From contig NZ_AGFG01000026.1 in the NCBI RefSeq assembly GCF_000226255.1, forward strand, positions 1 to 25,436: 25,436 bases of DNA, read 5' to 3'. The notes below the pieces were generated by a model that made no database searches, was not told the DNA's origin, and saw nothing but the letters and a program-made list of their open reading frames with translations. This stretch comes from Desulfovibrio sp. A2. Lineage in GTDB: Bacteria; Desulfobacterota; Desulfovibrionia; Desulfovibrionales; Desulfovibrionaceae. The translations under genes were made by a program, and so were the position numbers. Below are positions 14,934 through 21,696 of this stretch, piece after piece; within the stretch, counting starts at the first letter, position 1; each line of letters begins with the position of its first letter.

Positions 14934-17711
14934 ATGCCCCCTGCCCTTCCCGGCACGGATCCGACGCGCCACATCCCTTCCTCGCCTTCCGGCACGTCCG
15001 CGCCGCACCGCCCGGTGCGCGTGCTGTTTGCCTGGTTCCTGCTGGCGTTCATCGCCTTTCAGGCGGTCTGGGCTTACTGGCTCACCCGCGTGCAGGCGCG
15101 CGACGCCATGGCCAACCTGCGCGCCGAAACGCTGGCCGACGAAGCCACCGTGTACGCCGCACTGGTGGACCGGTACCTGAACAACCGCAGGCAGATGCTT
15201 GACGCCTACGCGGCGTTTCCGCAGTTGCGCCGGGCCCTGGATCACGCGACGCAACAACCACAACAGACGCAAACGGGGCATGCATCGCCGGAGCTTGCCG
15301 AGGCCATGGTCCTTTTCGCCACCGTGGGGCGCGGGTCGTGCACGGCACTGTACAAAAGCGACGGCGCCCCCCTCATCGCCAACGGCGCGCCCTGCGACGC
15401 GGACGGCCCGTCGCCGCCGTGGCTGGAACAGGCCCTGGCCGCGCCGCAGGCGGTACTCCTTCAAATCGAGGTGCGCGACGCCTCCGGCACGGCAACAGAA
15501 CCCGGCAAGGCAGGTCGGCAGGCCGCCTACTGGCGGCTGGCCCGGGCGGTGCTGCGGGATGGTGTTCCCGTGGGCGTGCTGAGCGCCCTGCTGCCCGTGG
15601 ACATCACCTTCCTGCCGCACGACCCCACGGACCGCAGACTGCGCAAGGTGCTGCTGCGCCAAGGAGAACCCGTGGCCGTCATGGGGCCGGACATACGGGT
15701 GGCCCTGCGCACGGAGCACGCCCTTTCCGTGCCGGGCATGCGCATCGCCCTGGAAACGGACGATTCGGGCATACAGGCGCGCTCGACGGATCTGCTGCTG
15801 CGCATCCTGCCGCTGATGCTGGCGGGCGCCGCCGCGCTGGTGGCGGTCTTCCACCGGCTGGGGCACCGTTTGTTCGTGGCCCCGCAAGAGGCGTTGCTGA
15901 CCCTGCGCGGCGAACTGGAAGACCGCAACCGCAGGCTGGAACGGGTGATCCAGGAACAGCAGCAGGTGGATTCGCTGCTGGAGACCAAGTCGCGCCTGCT
16001 GGAGGAAAGTGAGGCCCTGCTCTCGTCCATCATCAGCGACCAGACGGAACTCATCTGCCGCTACCTGCCCGACGGCACCTGCACCTTCGCCAACGACGCC
16101 TTCTGCGCGTTCTTCGGCCTGGAGCGTGAACGGCTGATCGGCAGCGTGTTCCGCGCGCAGAGCCCGCCCGGCGCGGAAAGCGACACCTTCGCCGACGCCA
16201 TCAACCCCGACCTGCCCCCCATCGTCACCTTCGACCACTGGGTAGTGGTGCCGCCGGGCGTGGAGCGCCGTCTGCAATGGACCCGGCGCGCCCTGTACGA
16301 TGACGAGGGGCGGCTGGCGGGGTTCCAGGGCGTGGGGCGCGACGTGACCACGGAATACGAGTTGGAAAAGGCCCTGCGCGCCGCCAACGAGGAACTGGAA
16401 GAACGCATCCGCGCCCGCACCCGCGACCTGGCCGAGCGCGAGGAACTGCTGTCGCGCATCTTTTCCGGCCTGCGCGCGGCCATCGTCATCATCCGGCCGG
16501 GCGACTGCGCCGTGGCCGAGGTCAACGAAGTGGCGCGCCACCTGATGGGCTGCGCGGACGCGGACGACGCCTGCGCCGACCTGTTCCGGCAGGTGACGCA
16601 CGATGCGTGCCTGCTGCCGGGCCATGCCGGGTTCACCCCCCTGCTGGACCGGGAGCACGTGCTGCGCCGCACCGACGGGCGCAACATCCCCCTGCGCTGG
16701 AGCCTGCTGCCCGTGCCCTGGCAGGGCGAGCAGCACATGGCGCTGGTGTTCTTCGACGCCACCGAGCAAAAGGCCATGGAACGCCGCCTGACCCAGGCCC
16801 AGAAGCTGGAATCCATCGGCCAGTTGGCGGCGGGGGTGGCGCACGAGATCAACACCCCCATCCAATATATTGGCGACAACCTGCGCTTTTTACGCGGCGC
16901 GTTCGACGACCTGTTGCGGCCCCTGGCCGCCTGCGGCGAACTGGCCGGCACGGAGATGGACGGCTCGGGAGCTTCCGCGGGAGAGGCGGGCGGGGACGCG
17001 GTTGACCCGGCCCAGCGGCTGGCCCGCCTGCGCGAGACCCTGGCCGACACCGACGCCGGCTTCCTGATGGACGAGGTGCCCCGCGCCGTCGGCCAGGCGC
17101 TGGAAGGCGTGGAGCGGGTGGCCACCATCGTGCTGGCCATGAAGAAATTCTCGCACCCGGAAACGGCGGAAAAACGCCCGGCGGACATCAACCAACTGGT
17201 GTTGGATACGGTGACCGTCTCGCGCAACGAATGGAAATACGTGGCCGAAGTGGAGACGCGCCTCGCGCCGGACCTGCCGCTGATCCCCTGCCTGCCCGGC
17301 GACCTGGCCCAGGTGCTGCTGAACGTGGTGGTCAACGCGGCGCACGCCATCGCCGAGGCGCGGCAGCCGGCCGAGGGACAGCCCGGCGGCCAGGGCGAGG
17401 CCATCGGATCGGGGGGCGGCGCACCGCCACCGCCCGGCCGCATCACCATCACCACGCAGCTGACGCCGGGCAGCGCCCCCGCCGCGCGCGGCCACGTGGA
17501 AATCCGCATCGCAGACACGGGCACCGGCATTCCGGAAGAAGTACGCGACCGGGTGTTCGACCCCTTCTTCACCACCAAGGCGGTGGGCAAGGGCACCGGG
17601 CAGGGGCTGGCCATCGCGCACGACATCGTGGTGAAGAAGCATGGCGGCTCCATCGACTTCACCAGCGGGCCAGGCCAGGGCACCACGTTCACCATCACCC
17701 TGCCCGCGTAA
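14934..17711 (+). CDS. Membrane-bound PAS sensor histidine kinase
   Basis: This 925-residue sensor kinase has one membrane helix near residues 29-50, a periplasmic sensing region of about 235 residues (double-Cache-like by size, not identified), and a second helix near 284-303. A coiled coil, a PAS domain (about 358-480), a second coiled-coil linker (about 480-510) and a second PAS-like domain (about 502-615) follow. The dimerisation domain carries the phospho-accepting H637 in GVAHEINTPIQYIGDN, and the ATPase domain shows an N-box (LLNVVVNAAHAI), a G1 box (IADTGTGIPEE, D861), FDPFFTTK and GTGQGLAI. The ATG at 14934 follows GGAGG by six bases. Low-complexity inserts lie after the H-box and before the G1 box. 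No response regulator gene is adjacent, so the partner is unknown. Confidence 0.93.
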   Translation: MPPALPGTDPTRHIPSSPSGTSAPHRPVRVLFAWFLLAFIAFQAVWAYWLTRVQARDAMANLRAETLADEATVYAALVDRYLNNRRQMLDAYAAFPQLRRALDHATQQPQQTQTGHASPELAEAMVLFATVGRGSCTALYKSDGAPLIANGAPCDADGPSPPWLEQALAAPQAVLLQIEVRDASGTATEPGKAGRQAAYWRLARAVLRDGVPVGVLSALLPVDITFLPHDPTDRRLRKVLLRQGEPVAVMGPDIRVALRTEHALSVPGMRIALETDDSGIQARSTDLLLRILPLMLAGAAALVAVFHRLGHRLFVAPQEALLTLRGELEDRNRRLERVIQEQQQVDSLLETKSRLLEESEALLSSIISDQTELICRYLPDGTCTFANDAFCAFFGLERERLIGSVFRAQSPPGAESDTFADAINPDLPPIVTFDHWVVVPPGVERRLQWTRRALYDDEGRLAGFQGVGRDVTTEYELEKALRAANEELEERIRARTRDLAEREELLSRIFSGLRAAIVIIRPGDCAVAEVNEVARHLMGCADADDACADLFRQVTHDACLLPGHAGFTPLLDREHVLRRTDGRNIPLRWSLLPVPWQGEQHMALVFFDATEQKAMERRLTQAQKLESIGQLAAGVAHEINTPIQYIGDNLRFLRGAFDDLLRPLAACGELAGTEMDGSGASAGEAGGDAVDPAQRLARLRETLADTDAGFLMDEVPRAVGQALEGVERVATIVLAMKKFSHPETAEKRPADINQLVLDTVTVSRNEWKYVAEVETRLAPDLPLIPCLPGDLAQVLLNVVVNAAHAIAEARQPAEGQPGGQGEAIGSGGGAPPPPGRITITTQLTPGSAPAARGHVEIRIADTGTGIPEEVRDRVFDPFFTTKAVGKGTGQGLAIAHDIVVKKHGGSIDFTSGPGQGTTFTITLPA

Positions 17712-17779
17712 GGGGAATGGCGGAGCGGGGCGGACGCGGAAAACACGGGGAATGCGAACGCAGCCGGAAAGGTTCGGCC

Positions 17780-18496
17780 CTACGGGGCCACCTGCACCGC
17801 CATGCGCCGCTCCATCACCGTGCGCGCCTTGGCCCCGCCGCAACTGGAACGGGCCACCAGAGTCACCGTCAGGTCCAGTTCGTAGCGGCCCGGCGCGGAG
17901 AAACGCACCTCCGACTCCGGGTACCCGGTGACGGCGGAAACGCGCCCTCCCTCCGGGCCACGCGCCATGTCGATGTTCACCACCGAAAACACGCCCGAAG
18001 GCAGGGGCGGCCCTTGCAGCGCCACCACCACCGGCAGCGGCGCACCCACGCGGGCGAAGACGGGCGCGCCAGCGTCGCCGCCCGTTCCGGCGGACGCCGG
18101 GGCGGGGGCCACCAGCCGGGCGGTATGCTCGGGCGAGGTGAGCGGGCACGGCTCGCTCCCGCCGGAATCATCCGCCAGGGATGGGGACGACGCGGGGGAA
18201 ATCGCGACGGAGAAAGCGTCCGCGCCCTGCCCGGCGGCCCGCACCGGCGTCGCCGCCAGGGACAGGAAGGCCGCAAGCAGCACCGCCACGGCAACCCAAT
18301 ATCCCCGCGCGCGGCGCACCGTGCGTCGGCGCAGTCCATTTCCACCTGTCGTTCCGGATGGGCCAGACAGGCCGAACGGACCCGGCGCGTTCAACGAGTC
18401 AAACAGGCCGGACGGGCCACCCGATTCCGTGGACCCGCATGTTCCGGCCCTGCCCCCGGCGCGCCCGAGCTCTTCATATTCCCCGTATTCCGCCAC
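17780..18496 (-). CDS. Small exported protein of unknown function
   Basis: I do not recognise a family. The product has an Arg-rich n-region followed by a hydrophobic core (GYWVAVAVLLAAFLSLAATP) and an Ala-x-Ala-type cleavage site (VRA then AG), so it is probably exported to the periplasm or beyond. The mature part, about 150 residues, has an acidic Ser/Pro/Gly-rich first section with one Cys, then a strand-rich section ending in a probable beta-sandwich-like pattern (YELDLTVTLVARSSCGG), with a second Cys that could pair with the first. The GTG at 18496 has a good GGAGG five bases upstream, but gives 59 Gly-rich residues before the signal peptide. A GTG at 18319 gives a textbook 179-residue precursor but has a poor ribosome binding site. 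It converges with the histidine kinase gene and diverges from the LuxR-type regulator. Confidence 0.6.
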   Translation of the reverse strand: MAEYGEYEELGRAGGRAGTCGSTESGGPSGLFDSLNAPGPFGLSGPSGTTGGNGLRRRTVRRARGYWVAVAVLLAAFLSLAATPVRAAGQGADAFSVAISPASSPSLADDSGGSEPCPLTSPEHTARLVAPAPASAGTGGDAGAPVFARVGAPLPVVVALQGPPLPSGVFSVVNIDMARGPEGGRVSAVTGYPESEVRFSAPGRYELDLTVTLVARSSCGGAKARTVMERRMAVQVAP

Positions 18497-18704
18497 GTTG
18501 GCCTCCGCGATGTGCTCCGCAAGACACGCCCTTGTGTCCACGCGTGACTTGGGTAAAGAATAGCATGCCCGCGCCGGATGGCAACGCACCGGGTACCCAT
18601 CGGGTATGCCGTCCAGCAATGGCGTGGCGCTTTCCCACCCCACGCCCGCTCCGAGGGCGCACGCACATGTCGGCCGCCCAGCCGACGCATATCCGGGAGT
18701 TCCC
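18497..18704. promoter_or_regulatory. Divergent intergenic region between the exported protein and the LuxR-type regulator
   Basis: This 208-bp region must hold the promoters of two diverging genes. Visible structure: an AT-richer patch near 18545-18565, the palindrome GGGTACCC at 18591-18598, and a direct repeat CGGGTA at 18590-18595 and 18601-18606, 11 bp apart (about one helical turn). No convincing -35/-10 pair was found on either strand. A regulatory role is inferred from the divergent arrangement only. Confidence 0.3.
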
Positions 18705-20399
18705 ATGCCCACCCGCCCCCCGCGCGGCATTCCAGCGTCCCCGACCGTACCTTCCTCGCCGAACCGGGCCGCCAGCCCAAAGCTCCACCTGCCGGAGCAA
18801 TTCGCCGACGAGGCCGCCATGAACACGGCCCGGCCGGTGCTGCTGGGCATCGATGGGCACATGGAACTGTTCCTGTCCCGCTGGTCCGAACGCATGCGCG
18901 AGGCGGGCTACCTGCGGCACACCACGGCCAAGCGGCAGGACTGCATCGACTCCCTGCGGGGTTTCCTGCACCCCCTGCACGAGGCGCTGCACGCCGGGCG
19001 CACGCCCAGCTTCGGCGACCTGATGCGCGAAATGGAAAACAGTCTGAAGGATAACACGGATGAGCCCCACGCCGGCCCCACGGCCGCCCCTTCCCCCCAG
19101 GCCTGGGGACACGCCCTGCTGGCCTCGGCCCGCCGCCACCGCATGCGCGGCGTCACCGAGGCCATGTTCCTGGGGTGCTTCCACACTCTGGTTCACGCCG
19201 TGCTGGATGTGGTGGAGGCCATGCCCGCCCCGCGCCGCGCACGCGACGCGGCGGCAGGCGTGGTGCGCCTGTATGGCGACGCCTTTTCGGTGCTGTTCAC
19301 CCGCCACTGGGAAACCCGCCGGGCAGAGGTGGACACCTCGCAACTGGACGAGGCCAACCGGCTGCTCACGCTGGAAAAATGCAAGGTGGAAAACTTCCTG
19401 AACTCCACCTCGGACATGGTGCTGGCCATTGACGCCACCGGCATCATCACCAGCGTCAACCGCGCCGCGCGCCAGCATCTGGCCGGGCGCGCCGTGCCGG
19501 GCCTGCCCATCTGGGCGGCGCTGGGGCTGGAGGGCGAAAGCATGCAGGACCTGCTGCGCTTCTATCCCCTGGGCCTGTCCTGCGAAATCACCCCCGGCGC
19601 GGCCGAAGGCGAGGGGCAGGCGGCAGCCGCCACGGGCGCACGGCATGCCGTGTCCGGGCGGGCACGCGGCACGCGCCGGAAGCGCGACGAAGCCCCGCCC
19701 GCCGACGCACCGCTTCCTTTCTCCTTGCGCGCAGATGCGCGCGGCGCGGACAGCCCGGCCGTCCAGCCGGACGCAGGCCCGCTTCGCGCCGCCGGGCAGG
19801 TCTACCGCATGCGCATTTCGCCGCTGAACGCCGTCAGCCTGGCCAGCGACGGGTACCTGGTCATGCTCACCGACGTGACCAGCCACGTCATGCAGCGCGA
19901 GGCGCTGGAACGGGTGGTGGCCGAACGCACCGAGGCCCTGCGCGAGGAAAAGGCCCACCTGGAGGAAATGAACATCACCCTGCGCACCGTGCTGCGCAAC
20001 ATCGACGGCGAACGCGCCGAAATCAATCGCGAGGTGGCCCGCAAGGTGCACGCCATGCTGCTGCCCGCGCTGGACCACCTGGAGGCCGACATGGAACCGG
20101 AGGTGCGGCGCGGCTATCTGACCGTGATCCGCGACCAGTTGCTGCGCCTGGCCCCGGACGACGCCGGGCCGGACCCGCTGCTGCTGCGCCTGAGCCCGGC
20201 GGAAATGCGCATCTGCCAGTTCATCCAGGCGGGCAGCCCCACCAAGGAGATCGCCGCCGCGCTCAACCTGTCCGTGGAAACGGTGCAGACCCACCGCAAA
20301 AACATCCGCCGCAAGCTGGGCCTGCACGGCAAGGACGCCAGCCTGTGCGCCTTCCTGCGCAGCGCGCCCGGCCCGCGCTCGCCGTCCGGCGCGGCGTGA
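18705..20399 (+). CDS. PAS-domain LuxR-type transcriptional regulator
   Basis: This 564-residue protein has a C-terminal LuxR/FixJ-type HTH at about residues 496-545 (LSPAEMRICQFIQAGSPTKE, then NLSVETVQTHRKNIRRKLGL) and a PAS-like sensory domain starting near residue 226 (FLNSTSDMVLAIDATGIITS). The PAS domain appears to be split by a low-complexity insert of about 65 residues rich in Ala, Arg, Gly and Pro. The part before the PAS domain (about 40-220) is helical and may be a ligand-sensing domain, but is not recognised. A coiled coil (about 400-445) joins PAS and HTH. There is no receiver domain, so it should act as a one-component regulator. ATG 18705 follows GGGAG by five bases and is preferred over ATG 18606. 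It lies directly upstream of, and in the same direction as, the reductase operon and is a candidate regulator of it. Confidence 0.87.
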   Translation: MPTRPPRGIPASPTVPSSPNRAASPKLHLPEQFADEAAMNTARPVLLGIDGHMELFLSRWSERMREAGYLRHTTAKRQDCIDSLRGFLHPLHEALHAGRTPSFGDLMREMENSLKDNTDEPHAGPTAAPSPQAWGHALLASARRHRMRGVTEAMFLGCFHTLVHAVLDVVEAMPAPRRARDAAAGVVRLYGDAFSVLFTRHWETRRAEVDTSQLDEANRLLTLEKCKVENFLNSTSDMVLAIDATGIITSVNRAARQHLAGRAVPGLPIWAALGLEGESMQDLLRFYPLGLSCEITPGAAEGEGQAAAATGARHAVSGRARGTRRKRDEAPPADAPLPFSLRADARGADSPAVQPDAGPLRAAGQVYRMRISPLNAVSLASDGYLVMLTDVTSHVMQREALERVVAERTEALREEKAHLEEMNITLRTVLRNIDGERAEINREVARKVHAMLLPALDHLEADMEPEVRRGYLTVIRDQLLRLAPDDAGPDPLLLRLSPAEMRICQFIQAGSPTKEIAAALNLSVETVQTHRKNIRRKLGLHGKDASLCAFLRSAPGPRSPSGAA

Positions 20400-20422
20400 C
20401 GCTCGCGCGGCGCGGTGTCCAG

Positions 20423-20451
20423 ATGATTTTCTTGCGCGGGGCATGATTTTC
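20423..20451. repeat. Short direct repeat, possible regulator binding site
   Basis: ATGATTTTC occurs twice, at 20423-20431 and 20443-20451, with starts 20 bp apart (close to two helical turns). The copies stand out as AT-rich islands in very GC-rich sequence about 310 bp upstream of the reductase operon. The spacing suits binding of a protein dimer or two monomers on one DNA face. The role is inferred. Confidence 0.4.
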
Positions 20452-20460
20452 CGGGGCCGG

Positions 20461-20476
20461 GCGGGCAGCCGCCCGC
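20461..20476 (+). terminator. Possible terminator after the LuxR-type regulator
   Basis: A 6-bp perfect GC stem, GCGGGC (20461-20466) and GCCCGC (20471-20476), around an AGCC loop lies 62 bp after the regulator's stop. It lacks a following T run, so it is a weak candidate for an intrinsic terminator. Confidence 0.3.
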
Positions 20477-20717
20477 GCCCGCCGTGCTTCCCGCCCGCCG
20501 TGCCTTCACGTGCCGCCACCTGCCGTTGCATCTGGTCGAAATCCTGTGTCCGCGCGGTGTTGGGTTCTCGCCGTCGACAGGCTCCCCTTCGCGCCCCCCT
20601 CCTGCCGGACGTCGCCACTCCGCATCGGGTAGCCCCCACTACCCATTATCACCCCATTTCATAGCCTTGTGGCAACCGTGCTCCCGGACTAGCCTGCATA
20701 TGTCCAAAAACAGGCCA

Positions 20718-20747
20718 CTGTCCGCGCCGCTGCGTCGGCGCGGACGG
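20718..20747 (+). promoter_or_regulatory. Strong leader hairpin before the reductase operon
   Basis: GTCCGCGCCG (20720-20729) and CGGCGCGGAC (20736-20745) form a perfect 10-bp stem around CTGCGT, extended by a T-G and a C-G pair to 12 bp. It ends only a few bases before the GAGGAG ribosome binding site (20751-20756) of the chaperone gene. No T run follows, so it is not a terminator. It could stabilise the mRNA 5' end, affect ribosome access, or be a protein-binding site. Confidence 0.5.
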
Positions 20748-20761
20748 AACGAGGAGACACG

Positions 20762-21679
20762 ATGAACCACACTTCCACCCTGCCCGGCGCGGCCGTGTCC
20801 TCCCAACAGGGCAGACTGGCCGTGCAAGACGGGCAGTCGGGCGACACCGGCGACACCGCGCGTGAAGCCTGCCTGCTGCGCGGCCTGCGCGACCTGTTCG
20901 CCGCGCGCGACGCAAACGACCTGCGCGCGGCATCGCTGGCGCTGGATGCCTGCCGCGTCAGGTTCGGATGTGCCCGCGCCACGCGCGGAGCCGCCCCCTG
21001 CACCACGCCCGGCGCGGATACGGCCGATACCCCCGGCCACTGGCAAGAGGCCGAATACGCCTTCAACCGGCTGTTCGTGGGTCCCATGGCCGTGCCCGCG
21101 CCGCCCTACGCCTCCGCATGGCTGGAAACCGAACCCCGCCTGATGGGCGAAGCCGCCATGGACATGCGCGCCCTCTATCACGCCCTGGGGCGCGCCGTGC
21201 CCGGCGAGGGAACCGCGCCCGACGACCACCTGAGCTTCGAGCTGGACGCGGCGCTGGCGCTGCTGGCCCTGCGCGGGGCGGGCAACCGTATCGCGTCTTC
21301 CTCTGACCCAGCCCCGGCCACCGCCCCCTCCACGCCCGCAGCCGACGTGGAAGACGCATGGCGCTGGCTGGTGGCAGAGCACATGGGGGCATGGGTGCCG
21401 CGCTTCGTGCAGCGAGCCCTGGCCGAGCCCGGCGTGCCGCCCGCCATCGCCCGCGCCCTGGCCATGCTGCTGTGCTGGCAGGAAGATGCGGCGACAGCCT
21501 GCGCCAGCCTTCATCACATTGAAACGGCCGAATCCGCCGGAGGGACCGACGCCTTCAGACCGAGCGTCGCGCCCGGCGTGGCCCCCCGCCCCGGCTCGGC
21601 CGACAAATCCGAGGCGTGCGGCACGTCCGAAACCATCGGCGCGCCCGGCGCGTCTTCGCCCCATTCCACCACCGCATGA
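20762..21679 (+). CDS. TorD/DmsD-family redox enzyme maturation chaperone
   Basis: Proteins of this family bind the Tat leader and apo-form of a molybdenum enzyme, help insert the cofactor and hold back export until folding is complete. The 305-residue product shows the family core: a helix with an EYAFNRLFVGP motif (98-108), PAPPYAS (112-118), a LETEPRLMGEA segment, PDDHLSFEL (153-161), and a WLVAEHMGAWVPRF helix (about 202-215). The family is usually about 200-230 residues; the extra length is an N-terminal Gly/Gln-rich start and a low-complexity tail of about 60 residues. ATG 20762 follows GAGGAG. The gene is first in the operon, and its stop overlaps an in-frame upstream ATG of the catalytic subunit gene (ATGA at 21676-21679). 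Its client is almost certainly the enzyme encoded next. Confidence 0.87.
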   Translation: MNHTSTLPGAAVSSQQGRLAVQDGQSGDTGDTAREACLLRGLRDLFAARDANDLRAASLALDACRVRFGCARATRGAAPCTTPGADTADTPGHWQEAEYAFNRLFVGPMAVPAPPYASAWLETEPRLMGEAAMDMRALYHALGRAVPGEGTAPDDHLSFELDAALALLALRGAGNRIASSSDPAPATAPSTPAADVEDAWRWLVAEHMGAWVPRFVQRALAEPGVPPAIARALAMLLCWQEDAATACASLHHIETAESAGGTDAFRPSVAPGVAPRPGSADKSEACGTSETIGAPGASSPHSTTA

Positions 21680-21696
21680 AACCCACGGAGGTCACC

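Larger units (their letters stand above)
20400..20761. other. Intergenic region upstream of the reductase operon
   Basis: No gene is supported. From left to right I see the direct repeat ATGATTTTC (20423-20431 and 20443-20451), a GC-rich hairpin GCGGGC/GCCCGC (20461-20476) that may end transcription of the regulator gene although no T run follows, an imperfect tandem of CCCGCCGTGC just after it, and an AT-richer patch at about 20640-20712. A strong hairpin (20718-20747) comes just before the ribosome binding site of the chaperone gene. The only promoter-like pair is weak, TTGTGG (20667-20672) with TAGCCT (20690-20695) at 17-bp spacing. Confidence 0.6.

Noticed and set aside
14757..16865. Upstream extension of the Bax-inhibitor-family frame
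   Set aside because: The extension is antisense to the histidine kinase gene. A near-perfect AGGAGG just before ATG 14756 and the family's normal N-terminus fix the real start.
17763..17778. Hairpin GCCGGA/TTCGGC between the histidine kinase and exported-protein genes
   Set aside because: The stem has six pairs including a wobble and no T run follows on either strand, so it is too weak to call a terminator.
18474..20639. Minus-strand open frame of 721 codons
   Set aside because: It is antisense to the PAS-LuxR regulator, which has a clear HTH and ribosome binding site.
20670..20686. Possible sigma-54 promoter TGGCAACCGTGC before the reductase operon
   Set aside because: The GG to GC spacing is too short (7 bp instead of 10), so it does not fit the -24/-12 pattern.
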